Shown here one piece after another: positions 26,128 through 35,048 of a stretch of 50,756 nucleotides of DNA. This DNA comes from an uncultured Mucilaginibacter sp. (lineage in GTDB: Bacteria; Bacteroidota; Bacteroidia; Sphingobacteriales; Sphingobacteriaceae), in contig NZ_CAITNG010000023.1 of NCBI RefSeq assembly GCF_903893715.1, forward strand, positions 1 through 50,756, written 5' to 3'. The position numbers were made by a program, and so were the translations under genes. Under the pieces are notes generated by a model. The model saw nothing but the letters and a program-made list of their open reading frames with translations, was not told the origin of the DNA and made no database searches. How positions within the stretch are numbered: the first letter of the stretch is position 1; the number at the start of each line of letters is the position of its first letter.

Positions 26128-26159
26128 AGCCTTTAACTGAAAAGTTAAAGGCTTTTTTT
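26128..26159 (+). terminator. Rho-independent terminator after the partial tRNA
   Basis: AGCCTTTAAC (26128-26137) and GTTAAAGGCT (26144-26153) around a 6-nt loop, followed by T6. Confidence 0.85.
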
Positions 26160-26303
26160 GCGATGAACAGATTCGACTGCGTACTTGGCTTTGAAACATC
26201 CAGATACAGTCGGTATTGGGTGGGCGCTCTGTTTTTATATTGCTTTTTTATATAAACAAGCAAACAAATTTTCCGCTTCCGTTTAGCATACAGTAGCATT
26301 TTA

Positions 26304-27701
26304 TTACAGCGCTTTTACATCGCTCACTAATTGGTGCAAAACACCCTTTGCGTCCCCGAAAATCATCGAGGTATTTGGCTGGAAAAAGAGTTGGTTTTCG
26401 ATACCTGCATAACCCGGGCGCATACTCCTTTTGTTTACGATAACCGTTTTGGCTTTCCCAACTTCCAAAATAGGCATACCATAAATCGGGCTCGATGGGT
26501 CGTTCTCTGCCGCAAGGTTAACCACATCGTTTGCACCGAGGATGAGCACTACGTCGGTATCGGCAAATTGTTCATTCGCGTCTTCCAACTCCAGCAATTC
26601 ATCGTACGATACATCAGCTTCGGCAAGCAAAACATTCATTTGCCCCGGCATACGGCCTGCTACCGGGTGTATGGCATAACTTACCTCAACACCTTTTTCG
26701 CGCAGTAATTTTTCCAGATCGTGGCAGGCATGTTGTGCCTGGGCAACGGCTAAACCAAACCCGGGCACAATCATCACTTTGTGCGCGTAACCCATAACCA
26801 TTGCCGCATCAGCCGAACTGATTTCCTTATAATCGCCTTGCTCGCCGCCTGCTGCCGGGCCTTCACCGGTTTTGGCCTCGCCGAACGAGCCGATAAGCAC
26901 ATTTTTGATAGAGCGGTTCATTGCCTTGCACATCAGGATGGTTAGTATAGCACCCGCAGATCCAACCAGGATACCGCCGGTAAGCATTACCGGATTATTA
27001 TACAAAAAGCCGCCACAGGCCGTTGCTATGCCTGTAAATGAGTTCAATAACGAAATAACTACCGGCATATCAGCGCCTCCAATCGGCATCACAAATAAAA
27101 TACCATAGACAATGGATAAGGCAAGAATGGTATAGAAAAGCACTGCAGGTTCAGCAAAGTTTCCGCTGATCAGTAAACCGCCAAGTACAACAATTACGGC
27201 CAGTACCACGAGGTTAAAAATATGCTGCCCGGGGAATGAATGATCTTTCAATTTACCACTCAATTTGCCATAAGCCACAATGCTTCCTGTAAAAGAAACA
27301 CTACCGATAACCATCCCGGCTACAATGGCCAGTTCGCGCAGCGCCTGCAACTCGGTGGTTAGCCTGCCAAATTCGATGATAGAAATAAGCGCGGCACACA
27401 AACCACCCATCCCGTTAAAAATGCTCACCATTTCGGGCATGGCTGTCATATGTACTTTACGTGCCGCTATGGATCCGATTACGGTGCCGATGATCAGCGC
27501 GATAACTATCCATCCGTAATTATGAAGATGCGCCCCGTCCGACTGGTAAAAAAGGATAGTGCCCAGGATGGCAATCGTCATGCCGGCGGCTGATACCAAG
27601 TTGCCTTTGCGCGCGGTCGCCGGGTGCGACAACATTTTTAAGCCCAGGATAAATGATACGGACCCTATCAGATAGCATATCGACAATATATTAGTTTCCA
27701 T
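26304..27701 (-). CDS. pntB: NAD(P) transhydrogenase subunit beta
   Basis: 465 aa integral membrane subunit of the proton-translocating transhydrogenase (hydride transfer between NADH and NADP driven by protons). Seen: about nine hydrophobic segments in the first 270 residues, then the NADP-binding domain III with VMIVPGFGLAVAQAQ, IHPVAGRMPGQMNVLLAEADV and LILGANDVVNLAA. Last gene of the pntAA-pntAB-pntB set, one nucleotide after pntAB. No clear terminator was seen downstream. Confidence 0.94.
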   Translation of the reverse strand: METNILSICYLIGSVSFILGLKMLSHPATARKGNLVSAAGMTIAILGTILFYQSDGAHLHNYGWIVIALIIGTVIGSIAARKVHMTAMPEMVSIFNGMGGLCAALISIIEFGRLTTELQALRELAIVAGMVIGSVSFTGSIVAYGKLSGKLKDHSFPGQHIFNLVVLAVIVVLGGLLISGNFAEPAVLFYTILALSIVYGILFVMPIGGADMPVVISLLNSFTGIATACGGFLYNNPVMLTGGILVGSAGAILTILMCKAMNRSIKNVLIGSFGEAKTGEGPAAGGEQGDYKEISSADAAMVMGYAHKVMIVPGFGLAVAQAQHACHDLEKLLREKGVEVSYAIHPVAGRMPGQMNVLLAEADVSYDELLELEDANEQFADTDVVLILGANDVVNLAAENDPSSPIYGMPILEVGKAKTVIVNKRSMRPGYAGIENQLFFQPNTSMIFGDAKGVLHQLVSDVKAL

Positions 27702-27702
27702 G

Positions 27703-28041
27703 TTATTTACCTTTAGTTTGTTTAGATGGCTGTTCCTTACCGAGCTTAAACATTTCCAACATCCTATCAGTAACTACGAAGCCGCCTACCACATTGATGG
27801 TACCCACTATAACAGCGATAAAACCTAAGCTTAACGCGACGTAATTATCAGGCGATGCTTCGCCCATTACGATGATAGAACCGATGATGATTACTCCGTG
27901 GATGGCATTGGCACCGCTCATCAAAGGCGTATGTAACACCGATGGCACGCGCGAAATCACCTCTATCCCTAAAAAAACAGACAGGATAACAATATAAAAT
28001 TGCTCAAGGTTGCTCTCAATGAAGTTGAGTAATGTTTCCAT
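27703..28041 (-). CDS. pntAB: NAD(P) transhydrogenase subunit alpha, membrane part (PntAB)
   Basis: 112 aa with three hydrophobic helices (IVILSVFLGIEVI, AIHGVIIIGSIIVMG, ALSLGFIAVIVGTINVVGGFVV), corresponding to the C-terminal membrane domain of single-chain PntA. Split alpha subunits of this kind are known from Rhodospirillum rubrum. Its first 26 bases overlap the end of pntAA, which suggests translational coupling. Confidence 0.92.
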   Translation of the reverse strand: METLLNFIESNLEQFYIVILSVFLGIEVISRVPSVLHTPLMSGANAIHGVIIIGSIIVMGEASPDNYVALSLGFIAVIVGTINVVGGFVVTDRMLEMFKLGKEQPSKQTKGK

Positions 28042-29170
28042 GATTTGGGTTTATTGTTGATAGTTTGTTGTTTACCATTTGGGAAATCACTTTTCCATCA
28101 TGGGTAATACAGGTGTTGTTTACAATGCTGTCGGCAAAATCGATGGTCAGGCTACCTTCTTTATCAATCAAAGTTTTCAGAAAATTCAGCACGTTTTTAC
28201 CATATAGCTTACTGGCATCTGATGGTGCCGCCGATGCCAGGTTCCCTGCACCAATTATAGTTACATTGCCATGGGTAATGGTTACATTATCTGCGGTTAC
28301 TTCGGTATTGCCACCAGTTGCTGCGGCAAGGTCGATAATGACCGATCCGGGCCTCATGGTTGATATCATATCCGCGGTTACCAATATCGGCGCCTTTTTG
28401 CCAAATATCTGTGCAGTGGTAATTACTACATCTGCCTTTTTGATACTTTCGGCAATCCTCATTTTTTGCCTTTCTTTAAACTCCTCGCTTTGGTCAACCG
28501 CATAACCGCCGGCCTTTGAGGCATCTGCCGTACCTTCAACCTCCACAAATTTTGCACCCAGGCTCAATACATCCTGTTTGGCTTCGTTGCGGGTATCAAA
28601 CACCTCCACCACTGCACCTAAACGCCGGGAGGTAGCAACCGCCTGTAGGCCTGCCACACCTGCCCCGAGTACCAATACTTTGGCCGGCGAACAACTGCCG
28701 GCCGCGGTCATCATCATGGGGAAATAGCGCGGGTATACCGATGCGGCCAAAATAGCGGCTTTGTACCCCGCTATGCTCGATTGTGAACTCAACACATCCA
28801 TGCTTTGCGCTTTGGTGGTGCGCGGCAACATATCCAGGCTAAATACGGTAAGCAACTGGTTGTTCCAGTCTTCCACCTGATCTATATTGATAAGTGGCTG
28901 GTACACCCCAATCAGTACCTTATTTTTTAAATAAAACGGAATTTCGTTATAGTGAATGCACAACAATATGTCGGCGCCCTCAAAAATATCGGTCCTTGTT
29001 TTTATCGCGGCGCCGCTGGCGATGTATTCATCATCCATGCAAAAAGCCTTCAACCCGGCATCGGCTTCTACCCAAACCTGGATTCCATTTTTGGTCAGTG
29101 CGGCCACTTCGCCTGCCAACAGCGAAACCCTCGATTCAAATAACGGTTCTTTTAAAATTCCTATGGTCAT
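28016..29170 (-). CDS. pntAA: NAD(P) transhydrogenase subunit alpha, soluble part (PntAA)
   Basis: 384 aa NAD-binding domain I of the transhydrogenase. Seen: alanine-dehydrogenase-like N-terminus (GILKEPLFESRVSLLAGEV), Rossmann motif VLGAGVAGLQAVATSRRLGA, and IDLAAATGGNTE. Related to alanine dehydrogenase, but the two downstream membrane-subunit genes settle the identity. It overlaps pntAB by 26 bp. Upstream, 12 nt before its start, ends a possible 35-codon ORF. Confidence 0.93.
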   Translation of the reverse strand: MTIGILKEPLFESRVSLLAGEVAALTKNGIQVWVEADAGLKAFCMDDEYIASGAAIKTRTDIFEGADILLCIHYNEIPFYLKNKVLIGVYQPLINIDQVEDWNNQLLTVFSLDMLPRTTKAQSMDVLSSQSSIAGYKAAILAASVYPRYFPMMMTAAGSCSPAKVLVLGAGVAGLQAVATSRRLGAVVEVFDTRNEAKQDVLSLGAKFVEVEGTADASKAGGYAVDQSEEFKERQKMRIAESIKKADVVITTAQIFGKKAPILVTADMISTMRPGSVIIDLAAATGGNTEVTADNVTITHGNVTIIGAGNLASAAPSDASKLYGKNVLNFLKTLIDKEGSLTIDFADSIVNNTCITHDGKVISQMVNNKLSTINPNHGNITQLH

Positions 29171-29182
29171 AACATAAATAGA

Positions 29183-29290
29183 TTAATAATGGTCGGATGT
29201 AATGGCATGATGGTCAGCAATATGTAAATCTACGCATTTGTCCCACCTGCCGCAAAGCTTGGTTTTGCACTTCTTAACTATTTTCTTCAT
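29183..29290 (-). CDS. Possible 35-aa Cys/His-rich small protein
   Basis: An ORF in the 143-bp gap between nifJ and pntAA, same strand, starting MKKIVKKCKTKLCGRWDKC and ending in TSDHY. It has three Cys (8, 13, 19) and four His (23, 27, 28, 34) in 35 residues and a basic N-terminus, so a metal-binding peptide is conceivable. It stops 12 nt before pntAA. I do not recognise it. No Shine-Dalgarno is seen, but most genes here lack one. It could be chance; only conservation of the reading frame would support it. Confidence 0.35.
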   Translation of the reverse strand: MKKIVKKCKTKLCGRWDKCVDLHIADHHAITSDHY

Positions 29291-29313
29291 TTACGTATTT
29301 TTTTTAAAAATGT

Positions 29314-32300
29314 TTATATCACCGGCGCGAACGATTCTGCTTTCCATTCCGCCATTTCTTCATAGGTCTTCCAACGAAGGTTGACTATCTCCTGGGCTAT
29401 GGCCTGCAAACGCGTTGCTTCTTTTGGATTTGCAACCATCAGGCCTTTATAACGTAATTCGTTATTGGCATATTGACCAAATGGCATAGTTGGCCGCGGC
29501 GAATCGAGCACAAATGGGTTCTTTCCGGCCGAGCGCAACGCAGGGTTGTACCTAATCAAAGGCCAATAACCACTGGCAACGGCCAGGTGTTGTTGGTTTA
29601 AACCGTTTTCCATATTTATACCATGGGCAATACAATGACTGTACGCCAATATAAGCGATGGCCCGTTGTATGCCTGCGCTTCACGCATGGCCAGCAAAGT
29701 TTGCTGCGGGTTTGCACCCATAGCCACCTGAGCCACATAAACATTTCCATAAGAGATGGCTTGTAGCGCCAAATCCTTTTTGCCTACTTTTTTACCTGCT
29801 GCTGCAAATTTGGCCGTAGCCGCAGTTGGTGTAGCTTTCGACATTTGCCCGCCCGTGTTCGAATACACTTCGGTATCCAGCACCAGTATGTTCACATTGC
29901 GCCCTGTGGATAATACATGGTCCAAGCCAGATGACCCGATATCGTAAGCCCATCCATCGCCGCCGATCAGCCAAACGGTCCTTTCCACCAATTGGTCGGC
30001 TACCGACAATAGTTTGGCCGCTAACGGCTCGTTCATCTGGGCCAATTTTTCTTTTAATGCTGCTACGCGTTTGCGTTGCAATGCTATCTCCGACTCGAGT
30101 TGCTGCGGTGCATTCAACAAAGCATCTGTCATTTCGGCACCCAATTCGGGTTTTAATTCTTCGAGCAACATTCTTGCTATCGACAGTTGTTTATCTGTAG
30201 AAACGCGCATACCCAAGCCAAATTCCGCATTGTCTTCAAAGAGTGAATTTGACCAGGCCGGCCCTTTGTTGTCTTTATTTACCGACCATGGCGTAGTTGG
30301 CAAATTGCCGCCATATATTGATGAACAACCTGTGGCATTTGCCACCAACAAGCGATCGCCAAATAACTGGGTAAGCGTTTTGATATAAGGGGTTTCGCCA
30401 CAACCGGCACAGGCACCCGAAAATTCGAACAAAGGTTCAAGGAACTGCGCGCCCCTTATCGACGAAAAATCGACGGTCGCCCTATCGTTAACCGGAATGC
30501 TCTCAAAAAAGCGGATATTTTCCCTTTCTGTTACTGCATCAGGCTTTTGGCCCATGTTGATTGCCTTACGGCTTGGATCCTTCAAATCAATAACCGGGCA
30601 TACCTGGGCGCAAAGGTTGCAGCCGGTGCAATCTTCAAAATATACCTGTAATGTATACCTCGTTTCCGGAAAACCGCGCGCATTGATGGGTGCCGAATTG
30701 AATTGTACCGGGGCGGTATCGATATAGTCTTTATGATAAAATTTCGACCGGATTACACTATGCGGGCAAACAAAACTGCAATTGCCGCATTGTATACAAG
30801 AGTCGGATTCCCAAACGGCAATTTCTTCTGCAATATTCCTTTTTTCCCACTTGGTTGTGCCACTCGGATAGGTCCCGTCAACCGGTAACATGCTTACGGG
30901 CAACAAATCGCCGTCGCCGGCCAACATCATGGCGGTTATTTTTTGTACAAAATCAGGCGCCTCGGCGGGTACGGTAGCCAAAAGCTTTGTGGTGCTGGTA
31001 GCATTGGCCGGAATTTTCACCTCGAACAGGTTTTCAAGAGTATCGTCAACCCCCTTGAAATTTTTGAGCACTACCGCTTCACCTTTGGATTTATATGATT
31101 TGCGGATGGCTTTTTTGATTTGGTTGATAGCTTCTTCAAAAGGCAATACGCCCGATAGTGCAAAGAAACAAGTCTGCATTACTGTATTGATACGCTGACC
31201 AAGCCCGGCCACTTCGGCAACTTTTGTTGCATCGATGACATGAAACTTCAGCTTCTTTTCGATGATCTGTTCCTGCATGGTGCGGGGCAATTTGTCCCAA
31301 ACTTCATCTGTACCGTAGTGGCTGTTGAGTAAAAAAACGCCCCCCGGTTTTGCAAATTTGAGCATGTCGGTTGTGCCGGTGAAGTTGTATTTATGGCAGG
31401 CGATAAAATCCGCTTGTTCGATAAGATAAGGTGCATGGATAGGGTCCTTACCAAAACGCAGGTGCGAAACCGTTTGTGCGCCCGATTTCCTTGAATCGTA
31501 TACAAAATATCCTTGCGCGTGCATATCGGTTTCTTCGCCGATTATTTTGATACTGTTTTTATTGGCGCCTACGGTTCCATCGGCCCCAAGGCCATAAAAA
31601 AGCGCGCAAACCCGGTCGGCCGGTTCAATGCTGAACGAAGGGTCGAAATGAAGGCTGGTGTACGTTACATCGTCGTTAATGCCTATGGTAAACCCGTTAC
31701 GAGGCCGTGGCGATTTCAAAGCCTCAAAAACACCCTTTACCATGGCCGGGGTAAATTCTTTTGACGACAGCCCATATCGGCCGCCTACTACTTTGGGTAA
31801 GTGGGATATACTGCTGTCGCTAAAGGCGTTAAACAAACCAGTTACGATATCCTGATATAAGGGCTCGCCGCCTGCGCCCGGTTCTTTCGTACGATCGAGT
31901 ACAGCAATTTTTTCAACACTTGCCGGAAGTGCTTTCAATAAAAGCGACAGGGAGAACGGCCTGTAAAGCCGTACCTGGATTACGCCTACTTTTTCGCCGG
32001 TTGCATATAGCCTTTTAACGGTTTCTTTTACGGTTTCGGCACCCGACCCCATGATAACGATCAATCTTTCGGCATCCGGAGCGCCTGTATAGTCAAAGGT
32101 GTGGTAAGCCCGGCCCGTAAGCGTTTCAAATTTATCCATCGTCTCTTGTACGATGCCGGGCGTTGCGTCATAAAAAGGATTTGCGGTTTCGCGCGCCTGG
32201 AAATAAATATCCGGGTTTTGGGCAGTGCCCCTGATAAACGGCCGGTCGGGATTTAAAGCACGCGAGCGGTGGGCAAAAACCAGGTCCTCGTCTATCATCG

Positions 32301-32886
32301 TCCTGATCTGCTCATCCGACAACATGTTGATCTTGTTGATTTCGTGGGATGTACGGAAACCGTCAAAAAAATGCATAAAGGGTATGCGGGTTTTCAATGT
32401 TGCCGCGTGGCTGATCAAAGCCATGTCGTGCGCTTCCTGTACAGAGGCTGAAGATAGCATGGCAAAACCCGTTGTGCGGGCCGACATCACATCGCTATGG
32501 TCACCAAAAATCGACAAACCTTGTGTAGCGAGCGAACGGGCGGCCACATGAAAAACTGTCGAAGTAAGCTCTCCCGCAATTTTGAACATATTGGGCAGCA
32601 TCAGCAACAAGCCCTGCGATGCCGTAAATGTTGTGGTGAGCGCACCGGTTTGCAACGACCCATGCACCACGCCGGCGGCCCCGCCTTCGCTTTGCATTTC
32701 AATTACTTCGGGCACATTGCCCCATATGTTCAATTTGCCTGCTGCGCTCCATTCATCGGCAAACTCAGCCATGGTTGAGGCCGGAGTGATCGGATAAATG
32801 GCGCAAACTTCGTTTACGCGGTAGGCTATATATGCCACGGCTTCGTTTCCGTCGAGCGTAGCTATTACTGGAAGGGTATCTGACAT
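29314..32886 (-). CDS. nifJ: Pyruvate:ferredoxin (flavodoxin) oxidoreductase
   Basis: 1190 aa single-chain enzyme converting pyruvate and CoA to acetyl-CoA and CO2 with reduction of ferredoxin. Seen in order: N-terminal pyrimidine-binding domain (YRVNEVCAIYPITPAS), gamma domain (IMGSGAETVKETVKRL and following), two [4Fe-4S] motifs CIQCGNCSFVCP and CTGCNLCAQVCP, the proximal cluster cysteines ACAGCGETPY, and the C-terminal thiamine-pyrophosphate domain (GGDGWAYDIGSSGLDH, EVYSNTGGQMS). Full length, no defect. It lies 32 nt after the GltD-like gene. Such an oxygen-sensitive enzyme suggests life at low oxygen at times, despite an otherwise aerobic-type gene set. Confidence 0.95.
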   Translation of the reverse strand: MSDTLPVIATLDGNEAVAYIAYRVNEVCAIYPITPASTMAEFADEWSAAGKLNIWGNVPEVIEMQSEGGAAGVVHGSLQTGALTTTFTASQGLLLMLPNMFKIAGELTSTVFHVAARSLATQGLSIFGDHSDVMSARTTGFAMLSSASVQEAHDMALISHAATLKTRIPFMHFFDGFRTSHEINKINMLSDEQIRTMIDEDLVFAHRSRALNPDRPFIRGTAQNPDIYFQARETANPFYDATPGIVQETMDKFETLTGRAYHTFDYTGAPDAERLIVIMGSGAETVKETVKRLYATGEKVGVIQVRLYRPFSLSLLLKALPASVEKIAVLDRTKEPGAGGEPLYQDIVTGLFNAFSDSSISHLPKVVGGRYGLSSKEFTPAMVKGVFEALKSPRPRNGFTIGINDDVTYTSLHFDPSFSIEPADRVCALFYGLGADGTVGANKNSIKIIGEETDMHAQGYFVYDSRKSGAQTVSHLRFGKDPIHAPYLIEQADFIACHKYNFTGTTDMLKFAKPGGVFLLNSHYGTDEVWDKLPRTMQEQIIEKKLKFHVIDATKVAEVAGLGQRINTVMQTCFFALSGVLPFEEAINQIKKAIRKSYKSKGEAVVLKNFKGVDDTLENLFEVKIPANATSTTKLLATVPAEAPDFVQKITAMMLAGDGDLLPVSMLPVDGTYPSGTTKWEKRNIAEEIAVWESDSCIQCGNCSFVCPHSVIRSKFYHKDYIDTAPVQFNSAPINARGFPETRYTLQVYFEDCTGCNLCAQVCPVIDLKDPSRKAINMGQKPDAVTERENIRFFESIPVNDRATVDFSSIRGAQFLEPLFEFSGACAGCGETPYIKTLTQLFGDRLLVANATGCSSIYGGNLPTTPWSVNKDNKGPAWSNSLFEDNAEFGLGMRVSTDKQLSIARMLLEELKPELGAEMTDALLNAPQQLESEIALQRKRVAALKEKLAQMNEPLAAKLLSVADQLVERTVWLIGGDGWAYDIGSSGLDHVLSTGRNVNILVLDTEVYSNTGGQMSKATPTAATAKFAAAGKKVGKKDLALQAISYGNVYVAQVAMGANPQQTLLAMREAQAYNGPSLILAYSHCIAHGINMENGLNQQHLAVASGYWPLIRYNPALRSAGKNPFVLDSPRPTMPFGQYANNELRYKGLMVANPKEATRLQAIAQEIVNLRWKTYEEMAEWKAESFAPVI

Positions 32887-32918
32887 CGTATTATTTGTTT
32901 TAAGAAACCGGGATTATA

Positions 32919-34535
32919 TTAGGCCCCTGGTATCATTTCTATTGCGTGGCAAGGGCATTGCTCAAAACATACAGCACAGCCCGTGCACAAATCATAATTA
33001 AATTCATAACGTTTACCTGCGCCCAGCTTAATTATTGCATTTTGGGGGCATGCACCAAAACAGCCATCACATTCAAAGCAATTACCGCACGACAGGCATC
33101 GCTGTGCTTCAAAAAGCGCTTGTTGCTCGGTAAGGCCTGCTTTTACTTCATCAAAGTTTCCTACCCTCAGGTCGGCTGGTAAATCGGTTTGTTGTATGCG
33201 TGGTGCCTGTGTAGTGTACCAGCGGTGCAGTCGTTCAAAACCCACCACCTGGTGTTTGGCCGGTATTTGATAAGGTTGTCCGCTCAAAAATCCATTGATG
33301 TAGCGTGCAGCTTTTTTGCCATGCCCAATGGCTACGGTAACACTTCGGTCGCCGGGCACCATATCGCCACCTGCAAATATGCCGCTGCTGCCTATCATCA
33401 TATCTCCGCCAATCACCACCGTTCCGTCGGATTTGAACGTAATGCCCGGTATATTTTTTAAAAATCCGGTATCGGCTTCTTGACCCAATGCCAAAATCAG
33501 GTTATCTGCTTCCAGTGTCTCAAAACGTCCGGTTGGTACGGGCTTGCCATCAACCAGTTCCATTACTTCAACGGTAAAGTTGCTTCCGTCTATCTCCTTA
33601 ATTGTACGCAGCCAGTTGATTTTTACGCCTTCATCCAAAGCTTCCTGAGCCTCGAAATCGTGGGCGGCCATATTTTCCCTGTCGCGGCGGTATATGATCA
33701 TCGCCTCAGGCACGCCGAGGCGTTTAACGGTACGCGCCGCATCCATGGCCGTGTTACCGCCACCGTAAATAGCTACCCTGCGGCCAAGTTTAGGGGCGTT
33801 TCCTTCTTCAACCTGCTTTAACAAGGTTACGGCATCCAATATCTTTCCGGCATCCCTGCCGGGTATGTCTATTTTACGCGAAAGCTGGGTGCCTATCGCC
33901 ACAAACACGGCATCAAAACCACCTTCCTCCTTTTCCTTTAATATATCCGAAACTTTATGGTTATAAACGATGTGAACACCCATGTCCACTATCCGTTGCA
34001 CCTCCTGGTCCAGTTCCCGGCGCGGAAGCCGATAGGCCGGGATACCAAAATGCATCATACCGCCTGCAACAGGTCCGGCGTCGTGAATTTCAATATAATG
34101 CCCCATCGCCGAAAGGTGATAAGCAGCAGATAATCCGCTTGGGCCTGCGCCTATGATCAATATACGTTTGCCCGTGGCAGTTTCCGATGGTTGAATCTTC
34201 CAGCCGTTTTTCAATGCCTCATCGCCCAAAAACCGCTCAACCGCGTGGATACTTACCGTGCTGTCCAATTGTCCCCGGTTGCATTGGTCTTCGCAGGTGT
34301 GGTAACAAACCCTGCCGCATACCGCAGGCATGGGGTTATCTGCCATTAAAACACGCCAGGCAGCTTCAAATTTACCCTCCTGCGCCAACGATAGCCATGC
34401 CTGTATGTTTTCGCCGGCAGGGCATGCCTGGTTACATGGAGGCAACATATCTGCATATTCGGGATGTTGTTTTCTTACGGAACCCGTCCCTTCGCTATGG
34501 CTCCTCAGATCGGGTGGGAAAGTAATATCATTCAT
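32919..34535 (-). CDS. GltD-like NAD(P)/FAD oxidoreductase with C-terminal ferredoxin domain
   Basis: 538 aa. Seen: N-terminal iron-sulfur domain cysteines (PPCNQACPAGENI, CGRVCYHTCEDQCNRG), FAD-binding motif IIGAGPSGLSAAYHL, NADPH-binding motif IYGGGNTAMDAARTVKRLG, a GGDMVPGDRSV flavin loop, and two C-terminal [4Fe-4S] motifs (CLSCGNCFECDGCFGACP and CTGCAVCFEQCPCHA). GltD itself lacks the C-terminal ferredoxin part. Being first in a set with nifJ and the transhydrogenase genes, it probably passes electrons between reduced ferredoxin and NADP, as NfnB-like enzymes do. That role is inferred; a link to glutamate synthase or pyrimidine reduction is less likely, since no partner is present. Confidence 0.82.
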   Translation of the reverse strand: MNDITFPPDLRSHSEGTGSVRKQHPEYADMLPPCNQACPAGENIQAWLSLAQEGKFEAAWRVLMADNPMPAVCGRVCYHTCEDQCNRGQLDSTVSIHAVERFLGDEALKNGWKIQPSETATGKRILIIGAGPSGLSAAYHLSAMGHYIEIHDAGPVAGGMMHFGIPAYRLPRRELDQEVQRIVDMGVHIVYNHKVSDILKEKEEGGFDAVFVAIGTQLSRKIDIPGRDAGKILDAVTLLKQVEEGNAPKLGRRVAIYGGGNTAMDAARTVKRLGVPEAMIIYRRDRENMAAHDFEAQEALDEGVKINWLRTIKEIDGSNFTVEVMELVDGKPVPTGRFETLEADNLILALGQEADTGFLKNIPGITFKSDGTVVIGGDMMIGSSGIFAGGDMVPGDRSVTVAIGHGKKAARYINGFLSGQPYQIPAKHQVVGFERLHRWYTTQAPRIQQTDLPADLRVGNFDEVKAGLTEQQALFEAQRCLSCGNCFECDGCFGACPQNAIIKLGAGKRYEFNYDLCTGCAVCFEQCPCHAIEMIPGA

Positions 34536-34590
34536 GCAGTAAAAGTACTTGGCCCTCCGAACACATTACGTGCAGCCCCTCATGAATATA

Positions 34591-34606
34591 AGTGATATCG
34601 ATCACT
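34591..34606. promoter_or_regulatory. CRP/FNR-like dyad before the redox genes
   Basis: AGTGAT-ATCG-ATCACT is a perfect 6-bp inverted repeat and contains the core GTGA-N6-TCAC of Crp/Fnr-family sites. It lies 56-71 bp upstream of the GltD-like gene start. Confidence 0.45.
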
Positions 34607-35002
34607 CTCCTCTTTTTTATAACCGGGTTTAAGGTGTTCAAGGTCACATTTTTAAAAACGGGTTTGCTGAGCAACAATGATTGTCAACATTCTTGAAAAC
34701 GTGAATGATTTGAGGCTTCTGTGTCAGGCCACTATACCGGCTATCCGTTTTTCACTCTGATTTGGCACACGATTATTTCTCTATGTAATAAAAAAAATAC
34801 CCTATTGGCCGACTAATATCAAATTTTATTATTTTTACAACATAGTCTTCGTTCCCCACAATTAAGGACTATAGCAACGCTAATTAATTATTTAACGAAT
34901 TTTTAAACTGGCATAGGTGCCATGGCAGGTACTGTTATGTAATTTACCCGTCATTTGTAACTTTTATGCTACAAAGTCAAATTTTATCACAATATTAGAG
35001 GA

Positions 35003-35034
35003 GTAAATCAAGCAACTTCTATGAGCTGATTTAC
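35003..35034 (+). promoter_or_regulatory. Leader hairpin of the adhesin mRNA
   Basis: GTAAATCA (35003-35010) and TGATTTAC (35027-35034) pair perfectly, extended by GC/GC with one bulge. It starts within the purine stretch GAGGAG and ends 15 nt before the ATG, so it could affect translation. Confidence 0.4.
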
Positions 35035-35048
35035 GTATCACTTGCTAT

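Larger units (their letters stand above)
34536..35048. other. 513-bp intergenic region between redox block and adhesin
   Basis: This is the upstream region of two divergent units. It holds the GTGA-N6-TCAC dyad near the redox block and a hairpin near the adhesin. Otherwise I see AT-rich sequence and no credible ORF. A CGGGTTT phrase occurs twice (about 34624 and 34660). Confidence 0.6.

Noticed and set aside
26117..26299. 60-codon minus-strand ORF after pntB
   Set aside because: It runs through the plus-strand terminator, has basic low-complexity sequence, and shows no family pattern.
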